The notes under the pieces: model-generated
Told to the model about the DNA's origin: nothing
Seen by the model: only the letters and a program-made list of their open reading frames with translations
Database searches by the model: none
Part shown: piece after piece, positions 1-8,927 of the stretch
Numbering within the stretch: the first letter of the stretch is position 1
Layout of the letters: each line of letters starts with the position of its first letter
Program-made: the position numbers and the translations under genes
NCBI GenBank assembly: GCA_963736525.1
Contig: CAVTPF010000024.1
Coordinates: 1 to 64,000 of the forward strand
Source: Bog-473 sp963736525
GTDB lineage: Bacteria; Actinomycetota; Acidimicrobiia; Acidimicrobiales; RAAP-2
Length of the DNA: 64,000 nucleotides
Direction: 5' to 3'

Positions 1-57
1 AGGGCTCCGGGTGCGCGGTCGCTCGGCGCGGCCGCAGCTGTGTCTCCGGCGTGATCG

Positions 58-1293
58 TCACGAGACCGGCAGCGCGATGGTCGTGGCGTCAGCCGGAAGC
101 TCCTCGGGAAGCAGGTCCCGCGACAGCTCCAGAACCGTCGGCCCGATGCGGTCGGCGATCGGCTGAAGTTGCGCCAGGTCGAAGCGGTATGCCCGCGCCG
201 CGTTCAAGCCGAGCATGAGCGCGACTTCGTCGGGCTCGACGTCGTGGAAGACGTGGCGTAGCACGGACCTGGTATGCGGGAATGTTCCTTCCGCGTGCGG
301 GTAGTCGGATCCCCACATGAGACGATCTATTCCGATGGCGTGCCTCGCCTTGCTGTCTCTCCGGCTGAGAAAGCTCGCACCTATGTAGCACTGGCGCGTC
401 CAGTATTCGCTTGGTCGCAGCGCCATGTTGTCGCGGATCATTGCACCGAAGAAACCTTCGACCGCACCCGGTCTGGCGTTCACAATGCGGTCGTACATGA
501 AGTCCAGCTCGTGGAGGGTGCCCGGCACCCATGAGTTACCGGTCTCGGTCAACACGAACGTGAGATTGGGGTGCCGTTCGAACACGCCACTGAAAACGAG
601 CCGCACGAGCGGCCGCTGGCAGTACCACCCGAACTCCAGGAACATCATGACAAGCGACGTGTCGCTGTCGCCGTAGGTCGTCGGGCCGCCACCTCCGCCG
701 TGGCTGTTGACCACGACCCCCGTCTCCTCGCAGACAGTCCAGAGCGGCTCGTACACTGGCGAGTGCAACTGCACTGTCGTGTCGTCGACGGGGGGATTCG
801 GCAACATGATCCCGCCAAAGAGGCCGGGCTGCTCGACAACCCAGCGAACTTCTTCGACCGCCCTCTCGACATCGTCGAGAAAGATCTGGGCGATCCCGGC
901 GCGACGCCCGGGCCGCTGGGAGCAGAAGTCGGCCAGCCACCGGTTGTGGGCGCGGACACCCGCCCAGCGGAACCGCAATTCCTCGGCATCTTTCGGCGCG
1001 GGTGGGTTGAAGATGATGCCTGAGGGATAGAAGGGCGGAATCGTGTTGGGAAACAGAACCTCTGCTACGACGCCGTCGCCCTCGACATCCTTCTGGCGTA
1101 TCGCATCATCGAAGTTGCGCAAGTACTCAAGCGATTCGGTGTCCCGTAGATCGGCGAAAGGGTTCGAGAAATCCTTCCGCCAGGCATCAAAGTCGTCGCG
1201 GAACGAAGGGTCGAGATACCCGCGATATGCATCCATGGAAGCCCCAGCGTGTCCATCGGCCGAGATCACGACATAGTGGTTAGAACTCTCCAT
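58..1293 (-). CDS. amidohydrolase family 2 (TIM-barrel metal-dependent hydrolase)
   Basis: Cytosolic TIM-barrel hydrolase or decarboxylase of the amidohydrolase-2 (ACMSD-like) family. The N-terminus carries the metal-binding D-x-H strand (ISADGHAG). Near the C-terminus is WGSDYPHAEG, the usual Asp-containing motif of this family. Length is about 411 residues, typical for the family. I chose the ATG at 1293 over an in-frame ATG at 1347 because a GGGAGAGG ribosome site lies 11 bases upstream and the family core begins at once after it. Members act on aromatic, lactone or decarboxylation substrates; the substrate here cannot be read from sequence. It stands alone, divergent from the acetyltransferase at 1458. 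Confidence 0.85.
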   Translation of the reverse strand: MESSNHYVVISADGHAGASMDAYRGYLDPSFRDDFDAWRKDFSNPFADLRDTESLEYLRNFDDAIRQKDVEGDGVVAEVLFPNTIPPFYPSGIIFNPPAPKDAEELRFRWAGVRAHNRWLADFCSQRPGRRAGIAQIFLDDVERAVEEVRWVVEQPGLFGGIMLPNPPVDDTTVQLHSPVYEPLWTVCEETGVVVNSHGGGGGPTTYGDSDTSLVMMFLEFGWYCQRPLVRLVFSGVFERHPNLTFVLTETGNSWVPGTLHELDFMYDRIVNARPGAVEGFFGAMIRDNMALRPSEYWTRQCYIGASFLSRRDSKARHAIGIDRLMWGSDYPHAEGTFPHTRSVLRHVFHDVEPDEVALMLGLNAARAYRFDLAQLQPIADRIGPTVLELSRDLLPEELPADATTIALPVS

Positions 1294-1457
1294 AACCTCA
1301 TACACCTCTCCCGAATGAAGTTTCCCGAATGAAGTGAGTCGATCCAATCCGTCGATGCCTCAATGCGACGCGAGGCAGGTCTGGCGTGTATTCGTCCAGC
1401 GTGCGGTGCACCCAGAAGTCCAGAAGTATAGTTGGCGGTGGGAAGGATTGTTCGAGG

Positions 1458-2054
1458 ATGACCCTGCACGTCCGCAAAGCGACTCGAACCGAGATCGATC
1501 GTGCCGGAGACGTGTTGGCGGCAGCCATGGCCGCTGATCCCGTCGCGTGTTGGATCCTCGGCAAGAAGCTGGACGTTGAGCGGCGGCTACGGCTGGTGTT
1601 CCGCGGCCTGATCCGCGCGGCTCTGCGGGCCCCCGACCATGAGGTCCACCTCACTGACGACCTGTCCACCGTCGGGCTGTGGCACGGTATCGGCCGATGG
1701 GATCTGTCGCCGATGGACTTGACGCGTGTCTTCCCGTCCACCTTGCGATCCGGTTTCCTGAGCAGGCGTGGCCTCCAGCTGAACGACGCCATGCACAAGG
1801 CGCACCCCCGCGAGCCCCACTTTTACCTGGAGGTACTGGGGACCAAACCAGATGAGCAGCGCCGCGGCGGTGGCTCGGCTGTCATGACGGCGATTACTGA
1901 GCGGTGTGACCGCGAAGGGCTGGCCGCCTACCTTGAGAACTCGAACCCGCGAAATGAGCCCTTTTACCGGCGGCACGGTTTCGATCCGATGCCTGTCTTT
2001 GACCTACCAGCGGGCTGCCCGCCCCTCGCTCCGATGTGGCGCCAGCCGCACTGA
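1458..2054 (+). CDS. GNAT family N-acetyltransferase
   Basis: About 198 residues. The C-terminal half has the acetyl-CoA-binding motif A in degenerate form (QRRGGGSAVM) followed by the beta-strand and helix pattern ending NEPFYRRHGF, typical of Gcn5-related acetyltransferases. The start ATG at 1458 is preceded by GGAAGG 11 bases upstream; upstream in-frame starts would add an unconserved tail. The acceptor substrate (amine, amino acid or protein) is unknown. It is monocistronic, convergent with the amidohydrolase at 2224-3477. Confidence 0.8.
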   Translation: MTLHVRKATRTEIDRAGDVLAAAMAADPVACWILGKKLDVERRLRLVFRGLIRAALRAPDHEVHLTDDLSTVGLWHGIGRWDLSPMDLTRVFPSTLRSGFLSRRGLQLNDAMHKAHPREPHFYLEVLGTKPDEQRRGGGSAVMTAITERCDREGLAAYLENSNPRNEPFYRRHGFDPMPVFDLPAGCPPLAPMWRQPH

Positions 2055-2150
2055 GCCTTCGAGCTTCAACCCCCGGCGCGGGCGTCGGCAGCGGACCCCG
2101 CCTTGATCGCCCGACCGACGAACGGATCTGGCGACCACCTCGGGAGAGGA

Positions 2151-2189
2151 GCCGAGCTCTGCTCGGCGAGGTAGCGGGGCTTCGCCCGC
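2151..2189. terminator. tandem GC-rich hairpins between convergent genes
   Basis: Two adjacent inverted repeats lie in the gap between the convergent genes ending at 2054 and 2224: GCCGAG-N5-CTCGGC at 2151-2167 and GCGGG-N6-CCCGC at 2174-2189. Neither has a T tract, which is usual for actinobacterial intrinsic terminators. The position suits a bidirectional terminator; the function is inferred only from structure and place. Confidence 0.4.
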
Positions 2190-2223
2190 ACGCCTCCTGC
2201 ACGGGTACGGCGGCCTGGTCGAG

Positions 2224-3477
2224 CTAGTCGAGCCCGTCGAGCGCGTCCGTGACCAGGGAGCCGCCCTTCGTCACGGCCAGCAGCCTCGCCTGGTCCTGCA
2301 GGAGGCCGATGTCGCGCAACGGGTCGCCGTCGACGACGACCAGGTCGGCCAGGTAGCCCTCCTGGACCGAGCCGAGCTCGTGGGCGCGCCCCATCAGCTC
2401 GGCGCCGTGCCGGGTGGCCCAACGGATCACGTCGAGGGGCGGGATCCCCGCCTCCTTCACGTAGAACTCGAGCTCGTCGGCGTAGCGTCCGTGGGGCAGG
2501 CCGATCGCCCCGTAGTCGTCGCCACAGAGCAGCTTGACCCCGGCGGCATTGGCGGTGGGCAGCACGGCGAGCGCTCGCTCGATGTCGGCCGCCATCTCGG
2601 CGGTGAAACCGAGGCCGCCGCCGCCCATCATCTCGGCGAAGCGGGCCGGAAAGAGCTGGCTGGGCACCAGGAAGGTGCCGAGCTCGACCATCCTCTCGAT
2701 CGCCGCGGCGTCGAGCCCGTCGCCGTGGTCCACGACGTCGATGCCGGCGTCGAGCGCCATGTGGAGGGCCTCGCGGTTGGCGATGTGGCCCCGCACGAGC
2801 GCGCCGCGCTCGTGGGCCGCCTCGATCCCCGCGGCGAGCTCGGCGCGCGACATCTCGGTCCGCTCGCTCGGCGCGACGGTGCCGTGGCCGCCGGTGACGA
2901 ACATCTTGATGATCTCGGCGCCCTGCTTGATCTCCTCGCGCACCGCCCGCCGGAACTCGTCGGGGCCGTCGGAGCGGTTGATGGCACCGCGGGCACCCAC
3001 GTCCCAGTACCAGGGAAAGCTCTTGTCGCCGGCGTGCCCGGTCGTGCTGACGTCGCGGCTGCCGGCCATGAACCGGGGGCCGGGGAACAACCCCTCGGCG
3101 ATGGCCGCCTTCATGGAGGCGTCGATGGCGAACGGCGCGCCGGCGCTCACGGCCCCGGTGAAGCCGCTGCGCAGCAGCAACTCGAGATGACGGGCGGCCC
3201 GCACCGCCTGCAGCGCCGGTGGATCCTCGAGCCCGAACGGCGCCGTCTTGGAGCCCAGCTCGTGGTAGGTGGCATGGAAGTGGCTGCTCACCAGCCCCGG
3301 CATGACGGTACGCCCGGCAAGGTCCACGACCCGGTCCTCGGGTCCGGTCTCGACCGCCGCGCCGGTGCGCACGGCGGTGATGCGGCGGCCCTCCACGACG
3401 ACGGTGGTGCGGGGACGGGCGCCGTCGGCATCGAGCACCGTCGCGTCGCGGAAGACGAGCCTCGGCACGGATGGCAC
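2224..3477 (-). CDS. metal-dependent amidohydrolase (imidazolonepropionase-like)
   Basis: 417-residue cyclic amidohydrolase of the imidazolonepropionase/prolidase-like group. It has the small N-terminal beta domain, then the metal-binding H-x-H in PGLVSSHFHATYHE (about residue 64-70), later histidines in the barrel (VRGHIANREALH, VVDHGDGLD), a conserved Asp (CGDDYG) and a C-terminal return to the beta domain (GYLADLVVVDGDPL). It probably hydrolyses a cyclic amide, lactam or peptide-like bond in the cytosol. It begins 3 bases after the aldo/keto reductase stop, so the two are almost certainly one operon. Confidence 0.88.
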   Translation of the reverse strand: MPSVPRLVFRDATVLDADGARPRTTVVVEGRRITAVRTGAAVETGPEDRVVDLAGRTVMPGLVSSHFHATYHELGSKTAPFGLEDPPALQAVRAARHLELLLRSGFTGAVSAGAPFAIDASMKAAIAEGLFPGPRFMAGSRDVSTTGHAGDKSFPWYWDVGARGAINRSDGPDEFRRAVREEIKQGAEIIKMFVTGGHGTVAPSERTEMSRAELAAGIEAAHERGALVRGHIANREALHMALDAGIDVVDHGDGLDAAAIERMVELGTFLVPSQLFPARFAEMMGGGGLGFTAEMAADIERALAVLPTANAAGVKLLCGDDYGAIGLPHGRYADELEFYVKEAGIPPLDVIRWATRHGAELMGRAHELGSVQEGYLADLVVVDGDPLRDIGLLQDQARLLAVTKGGSLVTDALDGLD

Positions 3478-3480
3478 CGC

Positions 3481-4509
3481 TCAGCGGGGCCGCCGCCGCA
3501 GGGTCGTGTCGGCGATGGCGGCCGGCACCCAGCCGACGTCGGTGTCGTTGAGGTCGGTGCCGGGCGCGACGATCTCGTCGATGCGGTCGAGCACGTCGGT
3601 GCTGAGGCGAAGCTCGAGCGCGGGCAGCTGCGACTCGAGGTGCTCCATCGTGCGCGGTCCGATGATTGGTGACGTCACGGCGGGGTGCTCGAGCACGAAG
3701 CCCAGCGCGAGCTGAATCAGGCTCAGGCCCGCGCTGTCGGCCAGGTCGATCAGCTTGGTGACGGCGTCGAGCTTCTGCTGGTTCCCGGGCGCGGACATGT
3801 CGTAGTGGTGGGGCAGCATGGCCGAACGCCGGCTCGTGTTCTCCTTGCCCGGCCCGAACGCTCCCGAGAGCCAGCCGCCCGCCAGCGGGCTCCACGACAG
3901 CACACCCATGCCGTACTTCTGGCACATCGGCAGGACGTCCTGTTCGATGCGCCGCACGAGGATGGAGTACGGCGGCTGCTCGGTGACGAAACGCTCGCGT
4001 GCTCGGCGCTCGGCGACCCACTGCGCCTCGACGATCTCGTGGGCCGGGAAGGTGGAGCTGCCGAAGTAGCGGATCTTGCCGAGCCGGACCAGGTCGGTCA
4101 GCGCGCCGAGCGTCTCGTCGATGTCGGTCTCCGGTGACGGCCGGTGGACCTGGTAGAGGTCGATGTAGTCGGTGCCGAGACGGCGCAGGCTGTTGTCGCA
4201 CTCGGCCATGATCCAGCGGCGCGAGTTCCCCTGCGCGTTGGGGTCGCGCCCCATCTGCCCGTGCACCTTGGTGGCCAGGACCACCTTGTGCCGCGTGGTC
4301 CGCGCCAACGCCTTGCCCACGATCTCCTCGGACTCGCCGAACGAGTACACGTCGGCGGTGTCGACGAAGTTGATGCCGGCGTCGAGCGCGGCGTGCATGA
4401 TACGGATGGACTCCTCGTGGTCCGGGGTGCCCCAGGCCCCGAACATCATCGCCCCCAGGCACAGGGGGCTCACCTTTATGCCGGTCCGGCCAAGCGTGCG
4501 GTACTCCAT
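3481..4509 (-). CDS. aldo/keto reductase
   Basis: 342-residue NADPH-dependent aldo/keto reductase of the YajO/YhdN-like subgroup. The N-terminus MEYRTLGRTGIKVSPLCLG is diagnostic. The catalytic tetrad is visible: Asp in NFVDTADVYSFG with its Tyr, Lys in VVLATKVHG, and His in DLYQVHRPSPETD. The C-terminal NADPH-binding segment includes SPIIGPRTMEHLE. The ATG at 4509 fits the family start exactly; a longer frame to 4623 would overlap the neighbouring gene. It is the first gene of a two-gene operon with the amidohydrolase. Confidence 0.92.
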   Translation of the reverse strand: MEYRTLGRTGIKVSPLCLGAMMFGAWGTPDHEESIRIMHAALDAGINFVDTADVYSFGESEEIVGKALARTTRHKVVLATKVHGQMGRDPNAQGNSRRWIMAECDNSLRRLGTDYIDLYQVHRPSPETDIDETLGALTDLVRLGKIRYFGSSTFPAHEIVEAQWVAERRARERFVTEQPPYSILVRRIEQDVLPMCQKYGMGVLSWSPLAGGWLSGAFGPGKENTSRRSAMLPHHYDMSAPGNQQKLDAVTKLIDLADSAGLSLIQLALGFVLEHPAVTSPIIGPRTMEHLESQLPALELRLSTDVLDRIDEIVAPGTDLNDTDVGWVPAAIADTTLRRRPR

Positions 4510-4558
4510 CGCGCCGAGCGTAGCCAGGCGCTCGCAGGAAAGCCCCGCGCCGTCGGGC

Positions 4559-5611
4559 TCAGCCGCTGAGCCCGAAACGGGCGGATGCGTCGGCCGCCGC
4601 CGCCAGGAGGGCCGGTTCGCCACTGCGGTCGAAGGAACGGAGCGCCGCCTCGGTGAGCTTTATCGCGTGTTCGTCTCCCGACGCCAGCGCACGGTCGACC
4701 AGATCGGTCGCAGCAGGAGTGCCTGCCGGGTTCGGCGCGTCCGCGCCGTGCCGGTCGACGGCGAAGCCCACGTGCAGCGCGGCAACGGCCTGCCAGACGT
4801 AGCCCAGCGCCGCATCACGGTCCTCCTCGGCCAGCCACGGGAGCAGCAGCTCGCAGGCCAGCGGTGACGTGACGGCGTGGAGGAGGCCGATGGCGCCACC
4901 GGCATCCGCGTTGCGCAGGTACGCGCGTGACCCACCCGCCGCCAGTTGGTCGAGCAGCTCGACGGCCCCACCGCTCCACCCGAGCGACGCGACCGCCTGC
5001 TCGAACTCGTCGGCGATGTCGGCGACCTGGTCCACCACGTCGCTGATGAGCCCCCGCCGCGGCGCCTCCTCGGGAAGGTAGGGCAGGTCGGCCAGCGCCG
5101 CGGTCACGCCCTCGTGCCCGATCAACAACGGCGGCCCGGGGAGCTCCTGATAACTCGACGCCCAGAAGGCCAAACCGGTCGCCACCTCGAGGCGCCGCGG
5201 CGGCGTGTCGGCCGCCGCCAGTGCGCGCACACCGTGGCCCGTGCGGATCAGGCCGTGCGTGGCCGCGCCGACCACCCCCGGCAGCAACCGCGGCGCCCAC
5301 TCGCCGACGACCGCGGCCGGGGGACGGTCCGCCATCTCCTGCTCGAAGAGGGCGAGCCACTCGGGGAACCGCTCCCCCTGCCCGAGTGCGCCCTGCCACT
5401 CCTCCTCGCTCAACGGGCGGTCGGCCGGAGGGGGCGCATCGTCGAGTCGTCTCCGGTAGTGCCGCACCCAATTGGCGATGGCGTCCTCGCGGCCGAGCTG
5501 CGCCAGTGCCTCGGCCGCCATGGGCCCGTGGTTGGCCAGGCCGAGCGGGCCGTAGTTCGGTGCGGTGGCGGCGAAGACGGTCAAGGCGTCGTCGAGGGCC
5601 TCGGTCTCCAC
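4559..5611 (-). CDS. questin oxidase family protein (DUF4243-like)
   Basis: 350-residue, mostly helical protein. The N-terminal pattern (LANHGPMAAEAL, then WVRHYRRRL) and the segment LLPGVVGAATHGLIRTGHGVRAL match the questin oxidase / DUF4243 family. The founding fungal members catalyse Baeyer-Villiger-like ring opening of anthraquinones. Several histidines are conserved (NHGP, ATHGL, TGHGVR, LHAVTS). Bacterial homologues are mostly uncharacterised, so activity is not claimed. It is divergent from the CoA-transferase at 5692 and ends 49 bases before the aldo/keto reductase start on the same strand. Confidence 0.75.
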   Translation of the reverse strand: METEALDDALTVFAATAPNYGPLGLANHGPMAAEALAQLGREDAIANWVRHYRRRLDDAPPPADRPLSEEEWQGALGQGERFPEWLALFEQEMADRPPAAVVGEWAPRLLPGVVGAATHGLIRTGHGVRALAAADTPPRRLEVATGLAFWASSYQELPGPPLLIGHEGVTAALADLPYLPEEAPRRGLISDVVDQVADIADEFEQAVASLGWSGGAVELLDQLAAGGSRAYLRNADAGGAIGLLHAVTSPLACELLLPWLAEEDRDAALGYVWQAVAALHVGFAVDRHGADAPNPAGTPAATDLVDRALASGDEHAIKLTEAALRSFDRSGEPALLAAAADASARFGLSG

Positions 5612-5691
5612 CGCCCCAGTATGTCGAGATCCGGGCTCCGGTGCCCGGCCCGCGGACCGCTACGATCCGGCCTTCGACGACGGGAGGTCTG

Positions 5692-6930
5692 ATGGCGACG
5701 GCGCCGCTGCACGGCATGAGGATCATCGAGTGCTCCGCACTGGGGCCGGCCGCCATCACCACGGCCCTGGTCGACCTCGGCGCGGACGTGATCAAGGTGG
5801 AGCCCCCGGCCGGGGACTACATCCGCGAGATGACCTGGCCCATCGTGGAGGGGATCTCGCTCATGCACCTGCACGTCAACCGCGGCAAGCGGTCGCTCGT
5901 GCTCGACCTGCGCACCGACGCCGGCGTCGGCATCTTCAAGGAGCTCGCCGCAGATGCCGACGTCGTGGTCGAGGCCATGCGACCGGGCTCGCTGGCCCGG
6001 CGCGGGGTCGGGTTCGAGGACCTGCGCGCCGCGAACCCCAAGCTCGTGTTCTGCACCATCTCGGGCTACGGCATGACGGGGCCCTACCGCGACTACCCGA
6101 GCCACGGGATCGCCTACGACACCTGGGCCGGCATCGTCAAGGTCGCCACCGACGACGAGGGATTCACCTACATCCCCGAGCACGTGTCCATCGGGATCAA
6201 CGCCGGGCCGCTGTTCGGCGCGCTCGGCATTCTCGCCGCGGTGATCCGGGCCCGCGCCACCGGCGAGGGCTCCCACATCGACGTCGCCCAGTCCGACGCC
6301 GCAGCGGCCCTGGACTGGTATCGCAGCGAGACCTGGCGGGCCTACGAGCGACCAGAGTCGGAGGTGACCGGCAACAAGGCGGACGGGTACGAGCGGCGGG
6401 CCCCGGGCACCGCGGGCATGGTCGAAGGCGTCCGTTACCAGGCCTACGAGACCTCGGACCACGAGCATGTCCTCTTCATGGCGTCGGAGCAGGCGTTCTG
6501 GAAGAACTTCTGCGAGGCCCTCGACCGGATGGACCTCTTCGAGCGCTGGCCGGGCTCGAGGTACGCCGACCACGCCCGCGGCAACCGTGAGCTCCAGGCC
6601 GAACTGCGCGACATCTTCCGAACGAAGACGGCGCAGGAATGGCTGGACTTCGGTGGCCGGGTGAACACGCCCATCGCGCCGGTCAACACGCCCAAGACGT
6701 TGCTCGAGGACCCCCAATTCGTCGACCGCTTCTCCCTGCTCCCCGCGGCGGACGTGGGTGCGGACCAGCTCTTCACGCCGTTGCACTTCATCGGCGAAGA
6801 GCTCCCGCACCCGGCCAAGGCGCCGACCGTCGGGCAGCACACCGAGGAGGTCTTGCGCTCCGTCCTCGGCTACGACGACAATCGCATTGCCACCGCCCGG
6901 GACGGGGGGGCATTCGGAGCCGACGCGTAG
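5692..6930 (+). CDS. CaiB/BaiF family (class III) CoA-transferase
   Basis: 412-residue class III CoA-transferase, moving CoA between carboxylic acids in the cytosol. The N-terminus has MRIIECSALGPAAITTALVDLGADVIKVEPPAGD, the typical first Rossmann segment. HVNRGKRSLVLDLRT and VFCTISGYGMTGPYRDYPSHG follow, all family hallmarks, and the catalytic Asp is probable in SHIDVAQSDAA. The start ATG at 5692 has GGGAGG 6 bases upstream; an actinobacterial -10-like TACGAT lies at 5661-5666. The Gfo/Idh gene follows by 28 bases, suggesting co-transcription. Confidence 0.9.
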   Translation: MATAPLHGMRIIECSALGPAAITTALVDLGADVIKVEPPAGDYIREMTWPIVEGISLMHLHVNRGKRSLVLDLRTDAGVGIFKELAADADVVVEAMRPGSLARRGVGFEDLRAANPKLVFCTISGYGMTGPYRDYPSHGIAYDTWAGIVKVATDDEGFTYIPEHVSIGINAGPLFGALGILAAVIRARATGEGSHIDVAQSDAAAALDWYRSETWRAYERPESEVTGNKADGYERRAPGTAGMVEGVRYQAYETSDHEHVLFMASEQAFWKNFCEALDRMDLFERWPGSRYADHARGNRELQAELRDIFRTKTAQEWLDFGGRVNTPIAPVNTPKTLLEDPQFVDRFSLLPAADVGADQLFTPLHFIGEELPHPAKAPTVGQHTEEVLRSVLGYDDNRIATARDGGAFGADA

Positions 6931-6958
6931 GCGGCGTCACCGGCGAATGGAGGGTGTG

Positions 6959-8062
6959 ATGGACAGGGTCCGGCTGGGCGTGCTGGGCGCCGGCAACATC
7001 GCGACCATGAACGTGCGGGGCTATCTCGAGGATCCCCGCTGCGACGTCGTTGCCGTCTGCGACACGGACGAGGAGGTGGGCCGCCAGGCCGCCAAGGAGT
7101 GGGGGGCCGAGTCCTTCTATACCGAGCTGTCCGGCATGCTGGCCGACGATTCCATCGACGCCGTCGAGGTGCTCACGCCGACCCACCTGCACCACGACCA
7201 CGTGATCGCCGCGCTCGACGCGGGCAAGCACGTGTCGGTGCAGAAGCCCGTCGCCAACTCCGTCGAGGACGCGCTGGAGATGGAGGCGGCGGCCCAGCGG
7301 TCCGGGCGCACGCTGCGCATCAGCGAGTGCTTCGTCCACTATCCCCCGCTCGAGCTGGCCAAGCGCCTCGTGGCGGACGGTGCCATCGGGAAGCCGACGT
7401 CGCTGCGCATCCGCACCCTGGTCGGCCAGACCGATTCCGCCTTCCAGGCCGCCCTGCGCCCCGAGGGCTACGGCTGGCGCCTCGACAAGCGGAGCCCCGG
7501 CGGGCACCTCTTCGACGACATGGTGCACAAGTACGCCATGGCGCTGTGGCTGCTCGACCTCGACATCACCTCGGTGCAGGCGGTGGTGCGGCGGCGCGAC
7601 CTCTTCTTCGAGCCCTGCGCCGTGATCTTCGAGTACGAGGACCCAGAGGTCCTGGGCATGATGGAGGTCCAGTACTCACCGAACTTCTACATGCGCTCTT
7701 CGTACTACGGCGCCGACGAGTTCTTCGAGATCACCGGCGACGAGGGCCAGATCTGGGTGACGCGCGCCACGGGCGAGATGCTCGACCTTGCCCCCGTCAT
7801 GTTGTTCACCGGCACCCCGCACGAACGCAAGACGACGGAGTTCACCGACATCGACGCCGACTGGGGCGCCGGCTTCGTCCGCTCGTCGCAGCACTTCGTC
7901 GACTCGCTGCTCCACGGGTCTCCCGCCGCCATGACCGCCGCCGAGGCGACCGACGTCCTGCGGCTCTGCTTCGCCGTCTACCAGGCGGGCGCCAGCCGGT
8001 CGCCGGTCGACCCGCGGACCGTGACGGGGACCGTCAGCCCGCCGGGCTGGGGCGAGTGGTAG
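6959..8062 (+). CDS. Gfo/Idh/MocA family oxidoreductase
   Basis: 367-residue NAD(P)-dependent dehydrogenase. It has an N-terminal Rossmann fold (GVLGAGNIATMNVRGYL, then VVAVCDTDEE), the family motif EVLTPTHLHHDHVIAAL and the catalytic-lysine segment HVSVQKPVANS. The C-terminal alpha/beta substrate domain includes GGHLFDDMVHKY. Members oxidise sugars, inositols or related polyols. GGAGGG sits 4 bases before the ATG at 6959. It follows the CoA-transferase in the same direction. Confidence 0.9.
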   Translation: MDRVRLGVLGAGNIATMNVRGYLEDPRCDVVAVCDTDEEVGRQAAKEWGAESFYTELSGMLADDSIDAVEVLTPTHLHHDHVIAALDAGKHVSVQKPVANSVEDALEMEAAAQRSGRTLRISECFVHYPPLELAKRLVADGAIGKPTSLRIRTLVGQTDSAFQAALRPEGYGWRLDKRSPGGHLFDDMVHKYAMALWLLDLDITSVQAVVRRRDLFFEPCAVIFEYEDPEVLGMMEVQYSPNFYMRSSYYGADEFFEITGDEGQIWVTRATGEMLDLAPVMLFTGTPHERKTTEFTDIDADWGAGFVRSSQHFVDSLLHGSPAAMTAAEATDVLRLCFAVYQAGASRSPVDPRTVTGTVSPPGWGEW

Positions 8063-8102
8063 CGCGGCCGACCGCGACGGCGACGACTCCGGAGGCGCAG
8101 CC

Positions 8103-8426
8103 ATGACCACTGCCGCCGGCGACGTGGAGGTCGTCGACCTACCCGCCGAGAGCCGACTGGTGGTGCGCGAGGACGGGGCCGAGGCCGAGCTGGTCTACCA
8201 CCGCCACGGTGACCGGCTCGCACTGGTCCACACCGAGGTCCCCGACGAGCTGTCCGGGCGGGGCATCGGCGGCCGCTTGGTTGCGACCGCCGTCGAGCGA
8301 GCCCGATCGGATCACCTGACCCTGGTGCCCTGGTGCCCGTTCGCACGGCATTGGTTGCAGGGGCATCCCGAGGCCGTCGGCGACACGACCGTCGACTGGG
8401 AGTCCCCGCGTCCGACGTCGCGGTGA
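8103..8426 (+). CDS. small GNAT-like acetyltransferase (YjdJ/PF14542 type)
   Basis: 107-residue single-domain protein of the short GCN5-related group. It has the acetyl-CoA loop in the form DELSGRGIGGRLVATAVERAR and the C-terminal strand LVPWCPFARHWLQGHPE, both diagnostic of YjdJ-like proteins. Enzymatic substrates for this group are not established. It is the third gene in a same-strand run (5692-8876) and lies 40 bases downstream of the Gfo/Idh gene. Confidence 0.82.
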   Translation: MTTAAGDVEVVDLPAESRLVVREDGAEAELVYHRHGDRLALVHTEVPDELSGRGIGGRLVATAVERARSDHLTLVPWCPFARHWLQGHPEAVGDTTVDWESPRPTSR

Positions 8427-8444
8427 CGGCGGGTCGCTCCGGGG

Positions 8445-8876
8445 GTGACAGGTGTGAAGGCCGACGAGAACCGCACGATCATCGAGGGATTCTGGGACGA
8501 CCTCTACCGCCAGGACCTGCCCGCCGTCGGGGCCCGCTTCGACGCCGAGGGGGAGTACACCGATGTGGCGACTCCCGAGGACGACGTGGCGCGCGGTCCC
8601 GACGAGATCATCAGGCGGCTGACGCTCGCCTTCGGCAAGCTGTCGGGACTCCGTGACGAGCGGCGGCACCTGGTGGCCGGGCCGGACGCCGTCATGACCG
8701 AGCACGTCGAGCACTGGACGTGGCCGACGGGAGAAACCATGGCGCTGCCGGTGGCGTCCGTGCACGAGCTCCGCGACGGGAGGATCACGAGGTGGTGCGA
8801 CTACTGGGACATGAGCGTCCTCACGGCGGCCGCGCCGGCCTGGTGGTTCGAGCACGTCATGCAGGGCTGGAAGTGA
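8445..8876 (+). CDS. SnoaL/NTF2-like protein (limonene-epoxide-hydrolase-like)
   Basis: 143 residues with a cone-shaped NTF2-like fold: an N-terminal helix pair (IIEGFWDDLYRQDL), FDAEGEYTDVATP, and the closing strand RITRWCDYWDM. The Arg and Asp positions recall the Arg-Asp pair of limonene-1,2-epoxide hydrolase. The function could be an epoxide hydrolase or a small-ligand-binding role. Translation begins at GTG 8445, or GTG 8454; no strong ribosome site separates them. It ends the same-strand run. Confidence 0.72.
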   Translation: MTGVKADENRTIIEGFWDDLYRQDLPAVGARFDAEGEYTDVATPEDDVARGPDEIIRRLTLAFGKLSGLRDERRHLVAGPDAVMTEHVEHWTWPTGETMALPVASVHELRDGRITRWCDYWDMSVLTAAAPAWWFEHVMQGWK

Positions 8877-8927
8877 GGCTGCGCAGCAGCCGTGCTCCGG
8901 GTGGGACGGGAGCGCGCTGATCGAGCC

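Noticed and set aside
2066..4462. A 798-codon minus-strand reading frame across the amidohydrolase and aldo/keto reductase
   Set aside because: It is an Arg/Pro-rich shadow of the two real genes in another frame, with no family motif. Long antisense or out-of-frame stretches are expected at this G+C content.
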